Shown: piece after piece, positions 37,979 to 51,649 of the stretch
How the letters are laid out: each line of letters begins with the position of its first letter
Numbering within the stretch: the stretch's first letter is position 1
Assembly: GCA_905147135.1 (NCBI GenBank)
Contig: LR990050.1
Span: 18,598,001 to 18,662,000 of the forward strand
Reading direction: 5' to 3'
Source of the DNA: Blastobasis lacticolella
Taxonomy: Eukaryota; Arthropoda; Insecta; Lepidoptera; Blastobasidae
DNA: 64,000 bases
The notes under the pieces: generated by a model
What the model was told of the DNA's origin: nothing
Database searches by the model: none
Seen by the model: only the letters and a program-made list of their open reading frames with translations
Translations under genes and position numbers: made by a program

Positions 37979-38959
37979 TTAAATAAGCTCCCCGAGATAT
38001 TCCTAAGTATTTAGATGTCACAAAAGTGACTTAACGAATGTAGTTTTCAGTTAAGATTGGTGCAGTGCTTGTTATTGTTAAAAATATCTTAAATCCATTT
38101 AAGCGTTACCTAAAGTTGAGTGCAATGGCATTATTGTTTAATGTTACAGATATACCTACGCGACAATGAAACTGTACCTAATGTGTTCCATAAAGACGTT
38201 CAGTGTTTGTGTGAAAAGATAAAATTCCTCCGTCGTCAACTTTATGAGACATAGAAATATGTAGTTACCTACCTACACACTGTACCTACACAGCATACAC
38301 AGCATATACCGACTAGATATCTGCATAGCTCATAAGTACGAGTAGAGCCAACAGGCTCAGTTCCATTTGATTAGGCCATAAGTTTTCCCATAACTATTCG
38401 AGACTTGCCGCCAAAGTTCGCTTAACCTTTTTGATCAAGCTGTAAGTAAAATAGGTAACAACCTGTGCTATACCACCAGCTTACAAATATAACGTTCATT
38501 TTGCCAAACAATACCACTTTTAAAGAGAACATTACACTTACAAACGAATAGCATTCAATAGCATTATTTTATGCTAATGTATGTGTACATTAGCACCTAC
38601 AGTAATCAGATAAGGTAAATGTATAAAGTCTTCAAGGATTTTGTTATTGAAAAGCCCGCACGACTTATTTATTATTTTAATATCAATACACATCTCGATC
38701 GCAAAGTTACAAGTTTAACTTTTATTATTATAACAATCATACCATCCTACTAATATAGTTACACAAAATCTTGATGCGTTTAAAGTCGGCCATTCATCTA
38801 TCGTGGCCATAAAAATTATTAGTTGTAAATGTGCGACTTTGGCATCAATAGGGTTAAAAGTTGGATCATGAGTAGGAAGCACACTTTCGCTGCGGCCGAC
38901 GCAATATGTAAGTTGTAATTAAAATCAGCGGTACGCGAGTGCGGGCTGACTCGTTTCGC

Positions 38960-38968
38960 TATATAAAA
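38960..38968 (+). promoter_or_regulatory. Orphan TATA box, unit 4
   Basis: Counterpart of 9257. Confidence 0.33.
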
Positions 38969-39248
38969 TGCCCCAACGCGCAGACAGGCATTGCAGCGCG
39001 GCTTTGCCTGACAAATAATTTTATTATATACCTATACATAATAATTTATTACGTGAGAGCCGATGAACGCCCTATCAAACAATACAATTAGTATTCTGTG
39101 ACAAACACGATCGAATTGTTAAATCTTATGGTTTAATGGATTTTTTGAGAATAAAATAACGTTCGGCAACCCCTATTATTGCAAACGATCGAATCAATAC
39201 TATATACTAATACCTATATTACCTATTTAGGTGCCTAATACCTATAGA

Positions 39249-40043
39249 TATCGCATGCGAATGGGGCCTACGATTTTACAATGATATTAGGAATACAATA
39301 TTTGAGGTCGGAAAAAACATGATTCATGCTAGCCAAGAACAAACCGACCTGCAAAGCAGATAAGGTATAAGATAAGGGATGTGATAATGGGTATTGAATT
39401 ATTTTAAGAAAAGCAGGTAAAAGGTGATCCTGATACCGACCTTGGCCTATTAGTATTGTTCTTTTGTATTCATTATATTGACTTAGAGATAAGAGTACAG
39501 TAAAACAGTAAAAATATGTTTGTACAATTATTATCAATTCCACTACGTAATTAGTTTTAAGATAAGGCGTTTAGTACCTACACAAAGCAGGTTCATCAGT
39601 CTAAGAAATACTTAATACCAATAGGTATCGCATGCGAATGGGGCCTACAATTTTACAATGATATTAGGAATGCAATATTAGAAGGTCGGAAAAAACATGA
39701 TTCATATTATTCACGTAGATAGTCAAAAACAAACCGACCTGCAAAGCAGATAAGGGATGTGATAATAGATATTCAATTATTTGCAGAAAAGCAGGTAAAA
39801 GGTGATCCTTTTACTGACCTTGGCCTATTAGTATTGTTCTTTTGTATTCAACATGTTGCGTTAGAGATAAGAGTACCAACCTACTCGTACAATAAAACAG
39901 TAAAAATATTTTTGTACAATTCTATGCTATTTCACTATTTAATTAGGTTTAAGATAAGGCGTTTAGTACACAAAGCAGGTTCATAAGTCTATGAAATATA
40001 GGTATCGCAAGCGAATGGGGCCTACGATTTTACAATTATATTT
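39249..40043. repeat. 377-bp satellite-like duplication at unit 4/5 joint
   Basis: Same structure as at 9546-10340. Confidence 0.85.
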
Positions 40044-40047
40044 TGGG

Positions 40048-40901
40048 GATCAATGCTGTACGCGTCCGTAGGCGAAGCCCTCTTTGGGCTTCATGACTCT
40101 AGATACCCTACACGGGATCCCTGGATAGTGCAAAATAAACAGCAGTCTCTCCGGTGGTAGGCTTCGGCCGTGGCTGGTCACCACCCTTCAGGCAAATGCG
40201 TCGTCAAGCGGCCCAGCCGTGTTTCGTTGCGATGTCTGGTGTAGCCGTCAGAAGGAGTGAATAATGCCTTCAAGGCTAGAGTGAATAGGCTGTTCCTAGA
40301 CAGACATGCTCCATCATCGACCGCATCGTCACTTACCACCAGGCGAGGTGGCGGTCAAATGCCTGTCTAGTAAAGTAATAAATAAAAAAAAAGAGGGTTG
40401 GTCTGGACAGTTGTGGTCGCTCTGCGTAACCGTGTTCTTCTTGATGCTCACCACTCCCGTACCGGGTGCTTAGCTTTGGAGAGCAGCGGGATGCGAAGCA
40501 TGGTTCCGCCGCTGGCAGACCATAGATAATTGGGGGCCCAAGTAGCTAGTTAGCCACCAGTAAAAGGCTGCCCCGCCATCCTACGACAAATCCTAGGTTT
40601 TTTTAAATGTTATACCACAGACAAACAGGCAAGCGGGCCACCTGATGGAAAGTGGTCACTGCCGCCTATGGTCATCAACAACACTAGGGGAGTCGCCAAT
40701 GCGTTGCCTGCCTCTGAAAAGACCTCTTATATACCTCTTGAAGGATCACATGTCATAGTCCAAAGGAAACACTGTGGTTGGGAGCTCATTCCACATCCGA
40801 ATCGCACGAGCGAGAAACGTTCTTTCGAAGTACTCAGCCCACGGCGGGTGGTGCGATGGCGGAATTGTGCTGTAGGCACCTAATCGAAAAGTCCCTCGGA
40901 A
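40048..40901 (+). mobile_element. Retroelement-derived block, unit 5
   Basis: Counterpart of 352-1205, carrying the unit 4 variants. Confidence 0.6.
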
Positions 40902-41177
40902 CACTCCCCATTATAATAATAATAATATAATAAAAGTATTTGTTTCCGTAAAAACCAGTTACTAATACAGATAGTAACATCAGTTTTTTCAAATCTCACA
41001 AAGGTTTAACTTTATAGATAATGCAATCAGAATGGACCCCTGATCCTGACACTAGGTAACTGTGATATCAAGGTCACTGATTCAAAGATGATTTTGAAGG
41101 TCATTGGATCGAGTTGAGACTAATTATAGAGAGTGAATTTATAATAGTGGAAATGTCCATTTTTAAATTAGATAGGA

Positions 41178-41499
41178 CGGGGTCCGCCGTGACCATGATC
41201 CAGGATTCGGCAGGTTAGGTAATTACAGTGGAGCGACTGCCATCTGACCTCCATGTCCCTGCTACCAGGGGAACCTGATCAGATTGGATCATGGTTACAC
41301 ATGCAGTCGCCCGAATGTGCAGGTTTCATCACGATGTTTTCCCTCACCGTAAGAGCATCGGTTACTATTCAACTAATGTACATATCTCAGAAAACAGTCA
41401 TTGGTACATGGCCGAAGCGGGATTCAAACCCGGGACCTCTGGCTTACGAGTTGCATACGCTAACCGCTCGGCCACCGACGCTCTTCCAGTTTGGATGAT
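41178..41499 (-). mobile_element. tRNA-derived SINE, tail clipped, unit 5
   Basis: Same clipped junction as unit 4 (gataggacgggg), so the deletion predates the duplication of these two units or was copied by conversion. Confidence 0.75.
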
Positions 41500-43355
41500 A
41501 TGATCTATATGATAAATTAATATATTTAGCTTGAAAAAGATATCTACCAATTTCTTTAAATTTTTTAATATTAGGTATAGGTATTTGGATTTAATTTTTT
41601 TTATTATAAATTTAGTATAAATTAATAGAAAAATGTGGTAGCCTTTAACACTGCTGAGACAAAATGAAATGCAGGTAATATTTGATCATTATCCAAACGG
41701 CTAGTTTCATTTACCTTTATGAGAAAAGAAGAAGTGTAAGTAGGTATAGTTTTTAGTTGTATTTAAACAACCATATACCTACACTACAACTGTAATATTT
41801 TTGCAAATTCATTTTGACAACACGTGTCGCCAGTCGCGACTTAACTCTGCGTGAAACTGCGTGAGAATGCCTGTAAACGTAACGTCAATGTGTGCATGAC
41901 GGAAATGGCGCTTTGTTTCCCGTGGACCTTCTGCTTGGGTTGGGCCGTTTTTATTTTGAGACTCAATGTATGGGAATGTGGAATTTACCCAATGCTTACC
42001 AAACCAGTCATAAATAACTAAATAAACAGTCTTTTTTTTAACAAACGATCAGTAATTTGGTTATTTACAAACAAAGAGTAAAGTTGTTTAACAGAAATTA
42101 TGTAAAATTTCAGGCAAAGTAAATGACTATTACATTACAAAAACTATAAATATGAAATATTCATATAACTCTGCACTTACCTAAGCTTATAGTAAAACAA
42201 ATGAAAAACATTCAATCAAAGTATGAAAAAACTGGAAGTATCATTATAATATCACATTTCTATTTTAGGTACAAATTATTTGTTTGACATTTGCGGTGAA
42301 AATTATATAAGGGCAAGATAGAAAATAATTTGAAAACAAAATAACATTGTCGCCACCATCACATAGCTTACCTCATAATGTTTATGTATCAATACTTATT
42401 AATAAGCAAAATAAACAGTAAATTAAAAAGGGTTACGCAAGTAAGTACCTACACTATTTGGTACGTGCCTGGTACTGAATATGTCTACAAAAGTAAAAAA
42501 CGTAATTAAATCGGTAAAACACTGGACTTATGAGAATTCAAAGATTATTCTCTGTCCCCTTCTTGCAAAGCTGAGTTTACGTAATAAGTGGCGACATAGA
42601 GACGTGACGTCACGTGTCTGTATCGCCCTCCTTGTCTAATTAGGAATTTAAAACGTTAATATCTTGCTTATGCGTTTATTACACATACAGTCGACGAAAT
42701 TCAGAAAAGCGTGAGAGAAAGTGGAATGTGGTGCTCTTGAATTATTGCGCTTATAAACGTTTTGTTGGTATATGTAAGACTTTCATATACCAACAAATCG
42801 TTCTTTTTAATTACTTTAAAAATAAGCAAAAACATTTAAAATATCTAATTAGGGCTGTGACGTCATACCCCAAACGTCATCACAATGCACGGTTATCTCG
42901 TTTTATGAGAAAGATACAGCCAAAAGTCTCTAAGTGCATATAAATCATTTTATGTAGGCATTTATAGCACTTTTCATATAAACTATGACATCCAGGTTGC
43001 TACCATTCTACCCACGTTTTAAAATGGCGGAGCCTTGCTAACCAATGGCACGGCTTTATTTTGACAGCAGGCCTTATGCCACAGTAGCGACATCTGATGG
43101 ATGTATACCGAAAGGTATCGTGTAAACCTAAATTGTATTGGTCTATAAAAATATTTTAATTTTAGTCACATAAAGAAACAGGTTGAGGTTGAAACTCTCT
43201 AATTTTTAAAATATTTATATTAATCATCAACTTACACAGCTATACAAGAGTACACAGGCAACAGATTTAAAGTTAAAAGTACATAACGTAGTCGGATACA
43301 ACAAGTTTTTTGGTCCGTCGAACTGTTCGAAAACTGAATATCAGTCGTCGCTAAT

Positions 43356-46300
43356 TCATCGTTTCTTCTTTGATTTCTTCGCGTTCTGCATCGCCTCGAG
43401 GCGCATATCTTCCAAATCTTCGAGCCTTCCTGTAATAAAACGAATAAGATCAGCTTAGCAAATACCACAGTTTGTTAATACTTTTGAGAGTATTATGCAA
43501 TCCACACAGTGTTTCCTTTGGACTATGACATGGGATCGTTCGAGAGGTATATTGGAGGTCTCCTTAGGAGGTACCCCTGGTGTTGCTAATGTCCATAGGC
43601 AGCGGTGACCACTTTCCATCAGGTGTCCCGCTTGCCTTTTTGTCTGCTGTATTACATAAAAAAACTTGTTTGAAGTTCGCGCACGAAGGGCCGGGATCCT
43701 CCTTGACCATGATCCAGGGTTGACAACACTTACCTAGCTTTTTACTTATAGACTCCTCGCGCTGGACTTGAGCAAACGACGACACCATACTTGGATCGTC
43801 ATCGTCGTCCATATCTCGATATCTGAATGAAAAAAAGAATAATAATATTAATGTTTGACAATTCACATAATGTAGCCCCAAAGTAAATAAAGCTTGTATT
43901 TATCTACTTTATCCATTATATATATCAACTTTTTATCCAGGAACGATAATCGAGACGGCGGGGGACTACCAGTGACACAATAAATAGAGAAGTGAAGATG
44001 AGAATGCTTACCGCGACTTGTCATAGCCGAATATCTCCTTAATGTGCGACGAATAGTCCGTATTCTCGTCGTCGTCCTCGATGAAATCGTCCATCTCAGA
44101 GTCATATTCAGATTCCGAGTCCAGGCGGCCTGTGGAGCACATTGATACATTTAGTTTTAAACATAATATTTTTGCAAAAATGTTTCATCTTTACTGTAAT
44201 GGCACTAACCATATGAAGATAATTCAAAGTGGTGGTCAATCTGTCAACTAGGTCAATAATAAATAATAATCTAAATACTTACGCTTGGCTTTCACCGGCG
44301 GTTTCCGTTTGTTCTCTTGCGGCCGCCGAGAGGCGTTCTTCAGACAGTTGAGATGCTTGCTGAAGTCGAAGATGGTAGGTGCGCGCTTGCTGGGCCCAGG
44401 CTGAGGTCGAGAGCCTTCTGGCCGCTTGCCTGCCTTGCGAAGCTCCGCCATCCGTCTCACTTCTTCGGGCCTGTGGCCGTTCACCATCGAAGACCCATCG
44501 AACGACTTCTGCTTACTCGGCAACCTATCTTGCGAACTATGACTTTTCTGTGGCAATGGGACCCGTTGCTGCTGCGGAAGACTCTTCCCACTGACACCAG
44601 TCACCTTTGTAGACTCTTTATTACTCGACAAAGCAAGTTTTTTCTCATTAGAGTTCTTATCTATCCTGTAAGTGTTCTGTGTCTTGAGATCAAAGTTCTT
44701 TTTGGCATCCTGTTTCAATAGCTCCTTAGACACTACTTTGGACTTCTCTACTCTCCTTTCAATGGATTCCAATTTCGCTTTCGTTCTGTCCACCTTCTCG
44801 CTGTCTTTATTCAACCTCTCTATTTCTCTATCAATTCTGTCCCTTTCAGCTTTCAATCGTTCTAACCGCTCCCTGTCTTGTCTCTGTCTTTCACGCTCTA
44901 ACTTTTCTTTCTCTGTCATCGCTCTCTCCTCCTTGTCGTTGGTCTTTGGGTTGTTGTGCCTGCCACTCTTTTCTGCCTCAATACGCTCCAGCCGACGCTG
45001 ACTTCGGGCTTGCTCCTCCTCATATTCTCGTCGTTGCTTCTTCGTCATCAGCCTTTCCGACCCCGGCTCTTTCTCCACTTTGTTGGGAGCGGAACCCGCC
45101 TGCGACTCACTCATCTTCTGCTCAGCTAGCTTTATCAATTGAGTGAAATCCATTGGTGGAGGCATTGGCTTCCGTACATTGGTCGGTTTCTCATATTTCC
45201 TTTCTGTTTCAGATTTCGGAAGCGGACTCTGCTCTTTATCTGGAAAACATACGATTATTATTTTTTATACATAAACCAATACAGAAATAAACACGGTTTT
45301 AATTTGCAAATTAAAATATTATGACATTACAATTACTGTTGACTAACATTGAATTCCACAAATTGTTAAAATCTACAAAAGGATATCAAAGAATTAGGTA
45401 TTCTAGTTTTATAAAAGAAAAGTTTATTATTTGTTAGCACCAAGAGAAAAAAAGTGCAGTCAAAAGCTTAAGAAAAGAATGATATGACTTACCATCATTT
45501 CCTTCCTCTCTGCGTCTGACACGCTTGTGGGGTACAGGGTCATCCTCGTGCTGTAAAGCATGCTTCACCCTTTCTCTTGTTCCATTCAAGTCTTTCTTTA
45601 CAGAGCCATCTGAAAAATATTGTTACTATTAGTTAAATCATTTTTATGGTAGTCCTAAATGCTTCCTTCTAACCCTATTAAATTCATAAGAAGAAAGTTT
45701 GTATGTTTGGACATTTATTTTGGCTCACATACGATACTTTTTAACCTGTTATTCAATGTAATTCTGGAACACTGTATAGCTAAAATGTGTGTGCAACAGC
45801 TAGTTGCTGTGGAAATCGGGGCAAAAGAAATCTTATAAAATACATAATTGTCATAATTGTTACGGAACATTTGAAGGATAGAGGTGATTTTATCATTAAC
45901 AAAGACAATATCTGAATTACTTACGGCTAGTAGAAAACTTTGGTTCATCTGGTATTTTACTGTACTTCTGCATCATTTTCGCATAGAGAGCAGCAGCCTC
46001 TTGTGATTCATATCCGTAGTCATCTTGGTCAGGCTGATCTGGGCCGTCCCTGGTCACGGCAGTGTTGTCCCTATCGATGGCATCAGCAATGACAGATTTG
46101 TTTGCAGACTTTATCACTTTTAATGTCTTCTGAATTTTGCGCAAGGCTTTAGGATCACGCATGGCCGAAAGTTCATCGCGTTTCCTTTGCGCTTCAAGTT
46201 TCTTCTGCCTGTCTTCCTCATCTTTCTTGGCCAAGAACTTTTGTATATTAGCAGACAGTTTGTCTTTAGGCTTATGTTCTTTCTTGGGGGGGTCAAATCT

Positions 46301-46588
46301 AGCCTTGTAAAACTGACACTCCCTCTCCTGTAATGATGAAAGTGAATCGTAAGTACAAATGATTATTTAGTCTACAACACATAGTAAAAAATATTATAAA
46401 TCTTCACTACAACCGATAACGTTCTGTATAAGTAGAGCTTGGATAAATTATTATCGACAATATAAAAAAATAGAAGACAGAAGAAAGTGCAAAACAATGT
46501 GAATTTTTATGATACGTTGAAAAATACTTACAGATGATTTTTGTTGTTGATTGCGCAGGGCAGCCAACATCGTTTCTAGATATTCCAT
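43356..46588 (-). CDS. Spt2: SPT2 histone chaperone, copy 5 (7 exons)
   Basis: CDS joins 46588-46532, 46327-45925, 45609-45493, 45239-44283, 44129-44012, 43822-43734 and 43429-43356: 604 aa, with a predicted protein the same as copies 1 and 4. It is the last complete SPT2 gene before the LINE/palindrome region. Confidence 0.95.
43503..43720 (-). mobile_element. Inverted SINE fragments in intron 6, copy 5
   Basis: Counterpart of 4099-4316. Confidence 0.65.
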
Positions 46589-47455
46589 TTCGGTATTTTA
46601 TTGTTTACTGTATTTAGAGTAAGTATGATTTAACACTACTCTCTAGACAATTTCGTTGCACACAAGCACTCCCGGAAAGTATTGTCACTTTTGTCCGTGA
46701 ATGCAGAATTTATTACGGTTACAATATTAGGCACAAGGACGATACGTACAAGGACGACTCGCACGCGACTGTGAGAACTGTCGACTGTGGATCTAGAGCG
46801 CTGTCAAGGGTTTTATACGGATTACGCCAGACTGAAGCGAGCAGGTAGTGGACCCGCTGCGGAACCCGCCCTTTCACACCCTCTCGCTTTAATGGCCTGA
46901 TTGGCTTGACGGTTACTGTGTTATTTTCGACATTGTATATCTAGCAACTTATATATTTTTTCTAAATTAAATTTTAAAATTAAGTAAATTAGCGAAGTTA
47001 AAAAATTATTATTGACTGCAAAACTTTTTTAAAAGATACTGAAGATCAGGCGAAACTTATATAACAAGGGAAATGCGGAACATTAATTACGCATATAACA
47101 AATAGAAAAGACTTTATGTCCATCCCAAACATGATAATTTTGACAATTTATCATAAATATTATCGTGACAAAATTATGTAAGTAATAACACTACAGATAT
47201 ATAGATTTTATTTAATATTGCCGCTGCACGTTAAGCGTTATATCGTTAGCGTAGTTATCTTCTTTTACTTACTACAGCGGTTAATCTGAAATCACTGTGC
47301 GAAAAAAGTTACATATGGCCAAACAAAATAATATTCATGTTGGATGGAGCAAACGAAGTAATGAACTCAAATCAAATAGAACATCATATTAACTATTACT
47401 TTTATTCATTATTTAAGTAAGTAGTACTGTTATGCTTGATTGCACTAAAGTTGCA

Positions 47456-47678
47456 TGCGCTGATTACATTTGAAAAAGCGTGAGAGCAAATCAAAGTGGA
47501 ATGTATTGTATACATATAAAATTAAGTCCATTTTTGTATCACGGCTTTTGAAAAGTGGAGCGACGCATGGCATAGTATAAGTGATACAGAAATGGACCTT
47601 ATTATATGAGCAATACATTCCACTTTGATTTGTTCTAACGCTTTTTGTTCCTGAATTTAGTCAAATGTAATCAGCGCA
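47456..47678. mobile_element. Foldback MITE-like element, unit 5
   Basis: Counterpart of 8052-8274. Confidence 0.7.
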
Positions 47679-48660
47679 TTAAATAAGCTCCCCGAGATAT
47701 TCCTAAGTATTTAGATGTCACAAAAGTGACTTAACGAATGTAGTTTTCAGTTAAGATTGGTGCAGTGCTTGTTATTGTTAAAAATATCTTAAATCCATTT
47801 AAGCGTTACCTAAAGTTGAGTGCAATGGCATTATTGTTTAATGTTACAGATATACCTACGCGACAATGAAACTGTACCTAATGTGTTCCATAAAGACGTT
47901 CAGTGTTTGTGTGAAAAGGTAAAAATTCCTCCGTCGTCAACTTTATGAGACATAGAAATATGTAGTTACCTACCTACACACTGTACCTACACAGCATACA
48001 CAGCATATACCGACTAGATATCTGCATAGCTCATAAGTACGAGTAGAGCCAACAGGCTCAGTTCCATTTGATTAGGCCATAAGTTTTCCCATAACTATTC
48101 GAGACTTGCCGCCAAAGTTCGCTTAACCTTTTTGATCAAGCTGTAAGTAAAATAGGTAACAACCTGTGCTATACCACCAGCTTACAAATATAACGTTCAT
48201 TTTGCCAAACAATACCACTTTTAAAGAGAACATTACACTTACAAACGAATAGCATTCAATAGCATTATTTTATGCTAATGTATGTGTACATTAGCACCTA
48301 CAGTAATCAGATAAGGTAAATGTATAAAGTCTTCAAGGATTTTGTTATTGAAAAGCCCGCACGACTTATTTATTATTTTAATATCAATACACATCTCGAT
48401 CGCAAAGTTACAAGTTTAACTTTTATTATTATAACAATCATACCATCCTACTAATATAGTTACACAAAATCTTGATGCGTTTAAAGTCGGCCATTCATCT
48501 ATCGTGGCCATAAAAATTATTAGTTGTAAATGTGCGACTTTGGCATCAATAGGGTTAAAAGTTGGATCATGAGTAGGAAGCACACTTTCGCTGCGGCCGA
48601 CGCAATATGTAAGTTGTAATTAAAATCAGCGGTACGCGAGTGCGGGCTGACTCGTTTCGC

Positions 48661-48669
48661 TATATAAAA
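48661..48669 (+). promoter_or_regulatory. Orphan TATA box, unit 5
   Basis: Counterpart of 9257. Downstream bases in this unit carry two private changes (near 48735 and 48755), one of which opens an 87-codon antisense frame that looks accidental. Confidence 0.33.
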
Positions 48670-48949
48670 TGCCCCAACGCGCAGACAGGCATTGCAGCGC
48701 GGCTTTGCCTGACAAATAATTTTATTATATACCTGTACATAATAATTTATTACGGGAGAGCCGATGAACGCCCTATCAAACAATACAATTAGTATTCTGT
48801 GACAAACACGATCGAATTGTTAAATGTTATGGTTTAATGGATTTTTTGAGAATAAAATAACGTTCGGCAACCCCTATTATTGCAAACGATCGAATCAATA
48901 CTATATACTAATACCTATATTACCTATTTAGGTGCCTAATACCTATAGA

Positions 48950-49744
48950 TATCGCATGCGAATGGGGCCTACGATTTTACAATGATATTAGGAATACAAT
49001 ATTTGAGGTCGGAAAAAACATGATTCATGCTAGCCAAGAACAAACCGACCTGCAAAGCAGATAAGGTATAAGATAAGGGATGTGATAATGAGTATTGAAT
49101 TATTTTAAGAAAAGCAGGTAAAAGGTGATCCTGATACCGACCTTGGCCTATTAGTATTGTTCTTTTGTATTCATTATATTGACTTAGAGATAAGAGTACA
49201 GTAAAACAGTAAAAATATGTTTGTACAATTATTATCAATTCCACTACGTAATTAGTTTTAAGATAAGGCGTTTAGTACCTACACAAAGCAGGTTCATCAG
49301 TCTAAGAAATACTTAATACCAATAGGTATCGCATGCGAATGGGGCCTACAATTTTACAATGATATTAGGAATGCAATATTAGAAGGTCGGAAAAAACATG
49401 ATTCATATTATTCACGTAGATAGTCAAAAACAAACCGACCTGCAAAGCAGATAAGGGATGTGATAATAGATATTCAATTATTTGCAGAAAAGCAGGTAAA
49501 AGGTGATCCTTTTACTGACCTTGGCCTATTAGTATTGTTCTTTTGTATTCAACATGTTGCGTTAGAGATAAGAGTACCAACCTACTCGTACAATAAAACA
49601 GTAAAAATATTTTTGTACAATTCTATGCTATTCCACTATTTAATTAGGTTTAAGATAAGGCGTTTAGTACACAAAGCAGGTTCATAAGTCTATGAAATAT
49701 AGGTATCGCAAGCGAATGGGGCCTACGATTTTACAATTATATTT
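48950..49744. repeat. 377-bp satellite-like duplication at unit 5/6 joint
   Basis: Same structure as at 9546-10340, with a few private substitutions. Confidence 0.85.
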
Positions 49745-49748
49745 TGGG

Positions 49749-50601
49749 GATCAATGCTGTACGCGTCCGTAGGCGAAGCCCTCTTTGGGCTTCATGACTC
49801 TAGATACCCTACACGGGATCCCTGGATAGTGCAAAATAAACAGCAGTCTCTCCGGTGGTAGGCTTCGGCCGTGGCTGGTCACCACCCTTCAGGCAAATGC
49901 GTCGTCAAGCGGCCCAGCCGTGTTTCGTTGCGATGTCTGGTGTAGCCGTCAGAAGGAGTGAATAATGCCTTCAAGGCTAGAGTGAATAGGCTGTTCCTAG
50001 ACAGACATGCTCCATCATCGACCGCATCGTCACTTACCACCAGGCGAGGTGGCGGTCAAATGCCTGTCTAGTAAAGTAAAAAAAAAAAAAAAGAGGGTTG
50101 GTCTGGACAGTTGTGGTCGCTCTGCGTAACCGTGTTCTTCTTGATGCTCACCACTCCCGTACCGGGTGCTTAGCTTTGGAGAGCAGCGGGATGCGAAGCA
50201 TGGTTCCGCCGCTGGCAGACCATAGATAATTGGGGGCCCAAGTAGCTAGTTAGCCACCAGTAAAAGGCTGCCCCGCCATCCTACGACAAATCCTAGGTTT
50301 TTTTAAATGTTATACCACAGACAAACAGGCAAGCGGGCCACCTGATGGAAAGTGGTCACTGCCGCCTATGGTCATCAACAACACCAGGGGAGTCGCCAAT
50401 GCGTTGCCTGCCTCTGAAAAGACCTCTTATATACCTCTTGAAGGATCACATGTCATAGTCCAAAGGAAACACTGTGGTTGGGAGCTCATTCCACATCCGA
50501 ATCGCACGAGCGAGAAACGTTCTTTCGAAGTACTCAGCCCACGGCGGGTGGTGCGATGGCGGAATTGTGCTGTAGGCACCTAATCGAAAAGTCCCTCGGA
50601 A
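49749..50601 (+). mobile_element. Retroelement-derived block, unit 6
   Basis: Counterpart of 352-1205. The tail is a pure A run here instead of the aataaataaa form of the other units. Confidence 0.6.
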
Positions 50602-51190
50602 CACTCCCCATTATAATAATAATAATATAATAAAAGTATTTGTTTCCGTAAAAACCAGTTACTAATACAGATAGTAACATCAGTTTTTTCAAATCTCACA
50701 AAGGTTTAACTTTATAGATAATGCAATCAGAGTGGACCCCTGATCCTGACACTAGGTAACTGTGATATCAAGGTCACTGATTCAAAGATGATTTTGAAGG
50801 TCATTTGATCGAGTTGAGACTAATTATAGAGAGTGTATTTATAATAGTGGAAATGTCCATTTTTAAATTAGATAGATAAGTAAAAAACGAGGTGGTAAAT
50901 TAGAATACTATTATTAAAAATTAAAAAAACAGTATTTAAAAACAGTGACGCAAGTTATTCACTAAAAAATATTTTCGTTGATTGCGACATTGTTTAAATG
51001 CATGATTATTATATTTCAGCGTGTAAAAAAGTCGCATTCTCAGGTAACGTTTTTTTTTAAATATATGATGAGGAAACATGAGCAAGGCATTGGAATAGAT
51101 ATATTTTGAACTTCTTTCAAACGATTACTTAGTAATTTATAGTTTGTATAAAAGTAATAAATCATCTTGGCACGCCCCGGTTATGCTCTC

Positions 51191-51525
51191 ACGTACGAGG
51201 GCCCGGGGTCCGCCGTGACTATGATCCAGGATTCGGCAGGTTAGGTAATTACAGTGGAGCGACTGCCATCTGACCTCCATGTCCCTGCTACCAGGGGAAC
51301 CTGATCAGATTGGATCATGGTTACACATGCAGTCGCCCGAATGTGCAGGTTTCATCACGATGTTTTCCCTCACCGTAAGGGCATCGGTTACTATTCAACT
51401 AATGTACATATCTCAGAAAACAGTCATTGGTACATGGCCGAAGCGGGATTCAAACCCGGGACCTCTGGCTTACGAGTTGCATACGCTAACCGCTCGGCCA
51501 CCGACGCTCTTCCAGTTTGGATGAT
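51191..51525 (-). mobile_element. tRNA-derived SINE, unit 6
   Basis: Full-length counterpart of 1771-2105, adjoined on its left by about 24 bases absent from units 1-3. Confidence 0.75.
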
Positions 51526-51550
51526 ATGATCTATATGATAAATTAATATA

Positions 51551-51649
51551 ACAGTCAGCTCGTCGCAGCCGTGCCGAGCAAACGCGACTATTCGTATACT
51601 CCGTACTTGCTAACCGAGTCAAACCCAGTGTTTCTCAAACTATTTTGAC
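51551..51649 (+). promoter_or_regulatory. LINE 5' UTR / internal promoter region
   Basis: Unit 6 sequence stops and new sequence starts with acagtcagctcgtcgc, about 100 bp before the ORF1 start. An initiator-like CAGTC at the very 5' end is typical of TATA-less insect non-LTR elements. Promoter function is inferred. Confidence 0.55.

Larger units (their letters stand above)
29996..39696. repeat. Tandem unit 4 (SPT2 amplicon, deletion form)
   Basis: 9701-bp unit. It lacks the 301 bp equivalent to 1483-1783 of unit 1 (two bases, ga, stand at 31475-31476 instead), has an 11-bp insertion beginning near 32910, and one fewer ATA triplet. The SPT2 allele is the class of units 1 and 5. Confidence 0.97.
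39697..49397. repeat. Tandem unit 5 (SPT2 amplicon, deletion form)
   Basis: 9701-bp unit sharing the 301-bp deletion and 11-bp insertion with unit 4, so the two adjacent units probably descend from one deletion-bearing unit by local duplication. Confidence 0.97.
49398..51550. repeat. Tandem unit 6, truncated by LINE
   Basis: Only the first 2.15 kb of the unit is present. It stops at the base equivalent to 2130 of unit 1, where LINE sequence begins. The SPT2 part is missing. It retains the 301-bp block that units 4 and 5 lack, and has about 24 extra bases near 51165-51190 plus several private substitutions, so it is the most diverged unit in view. Confidence 0.95.
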
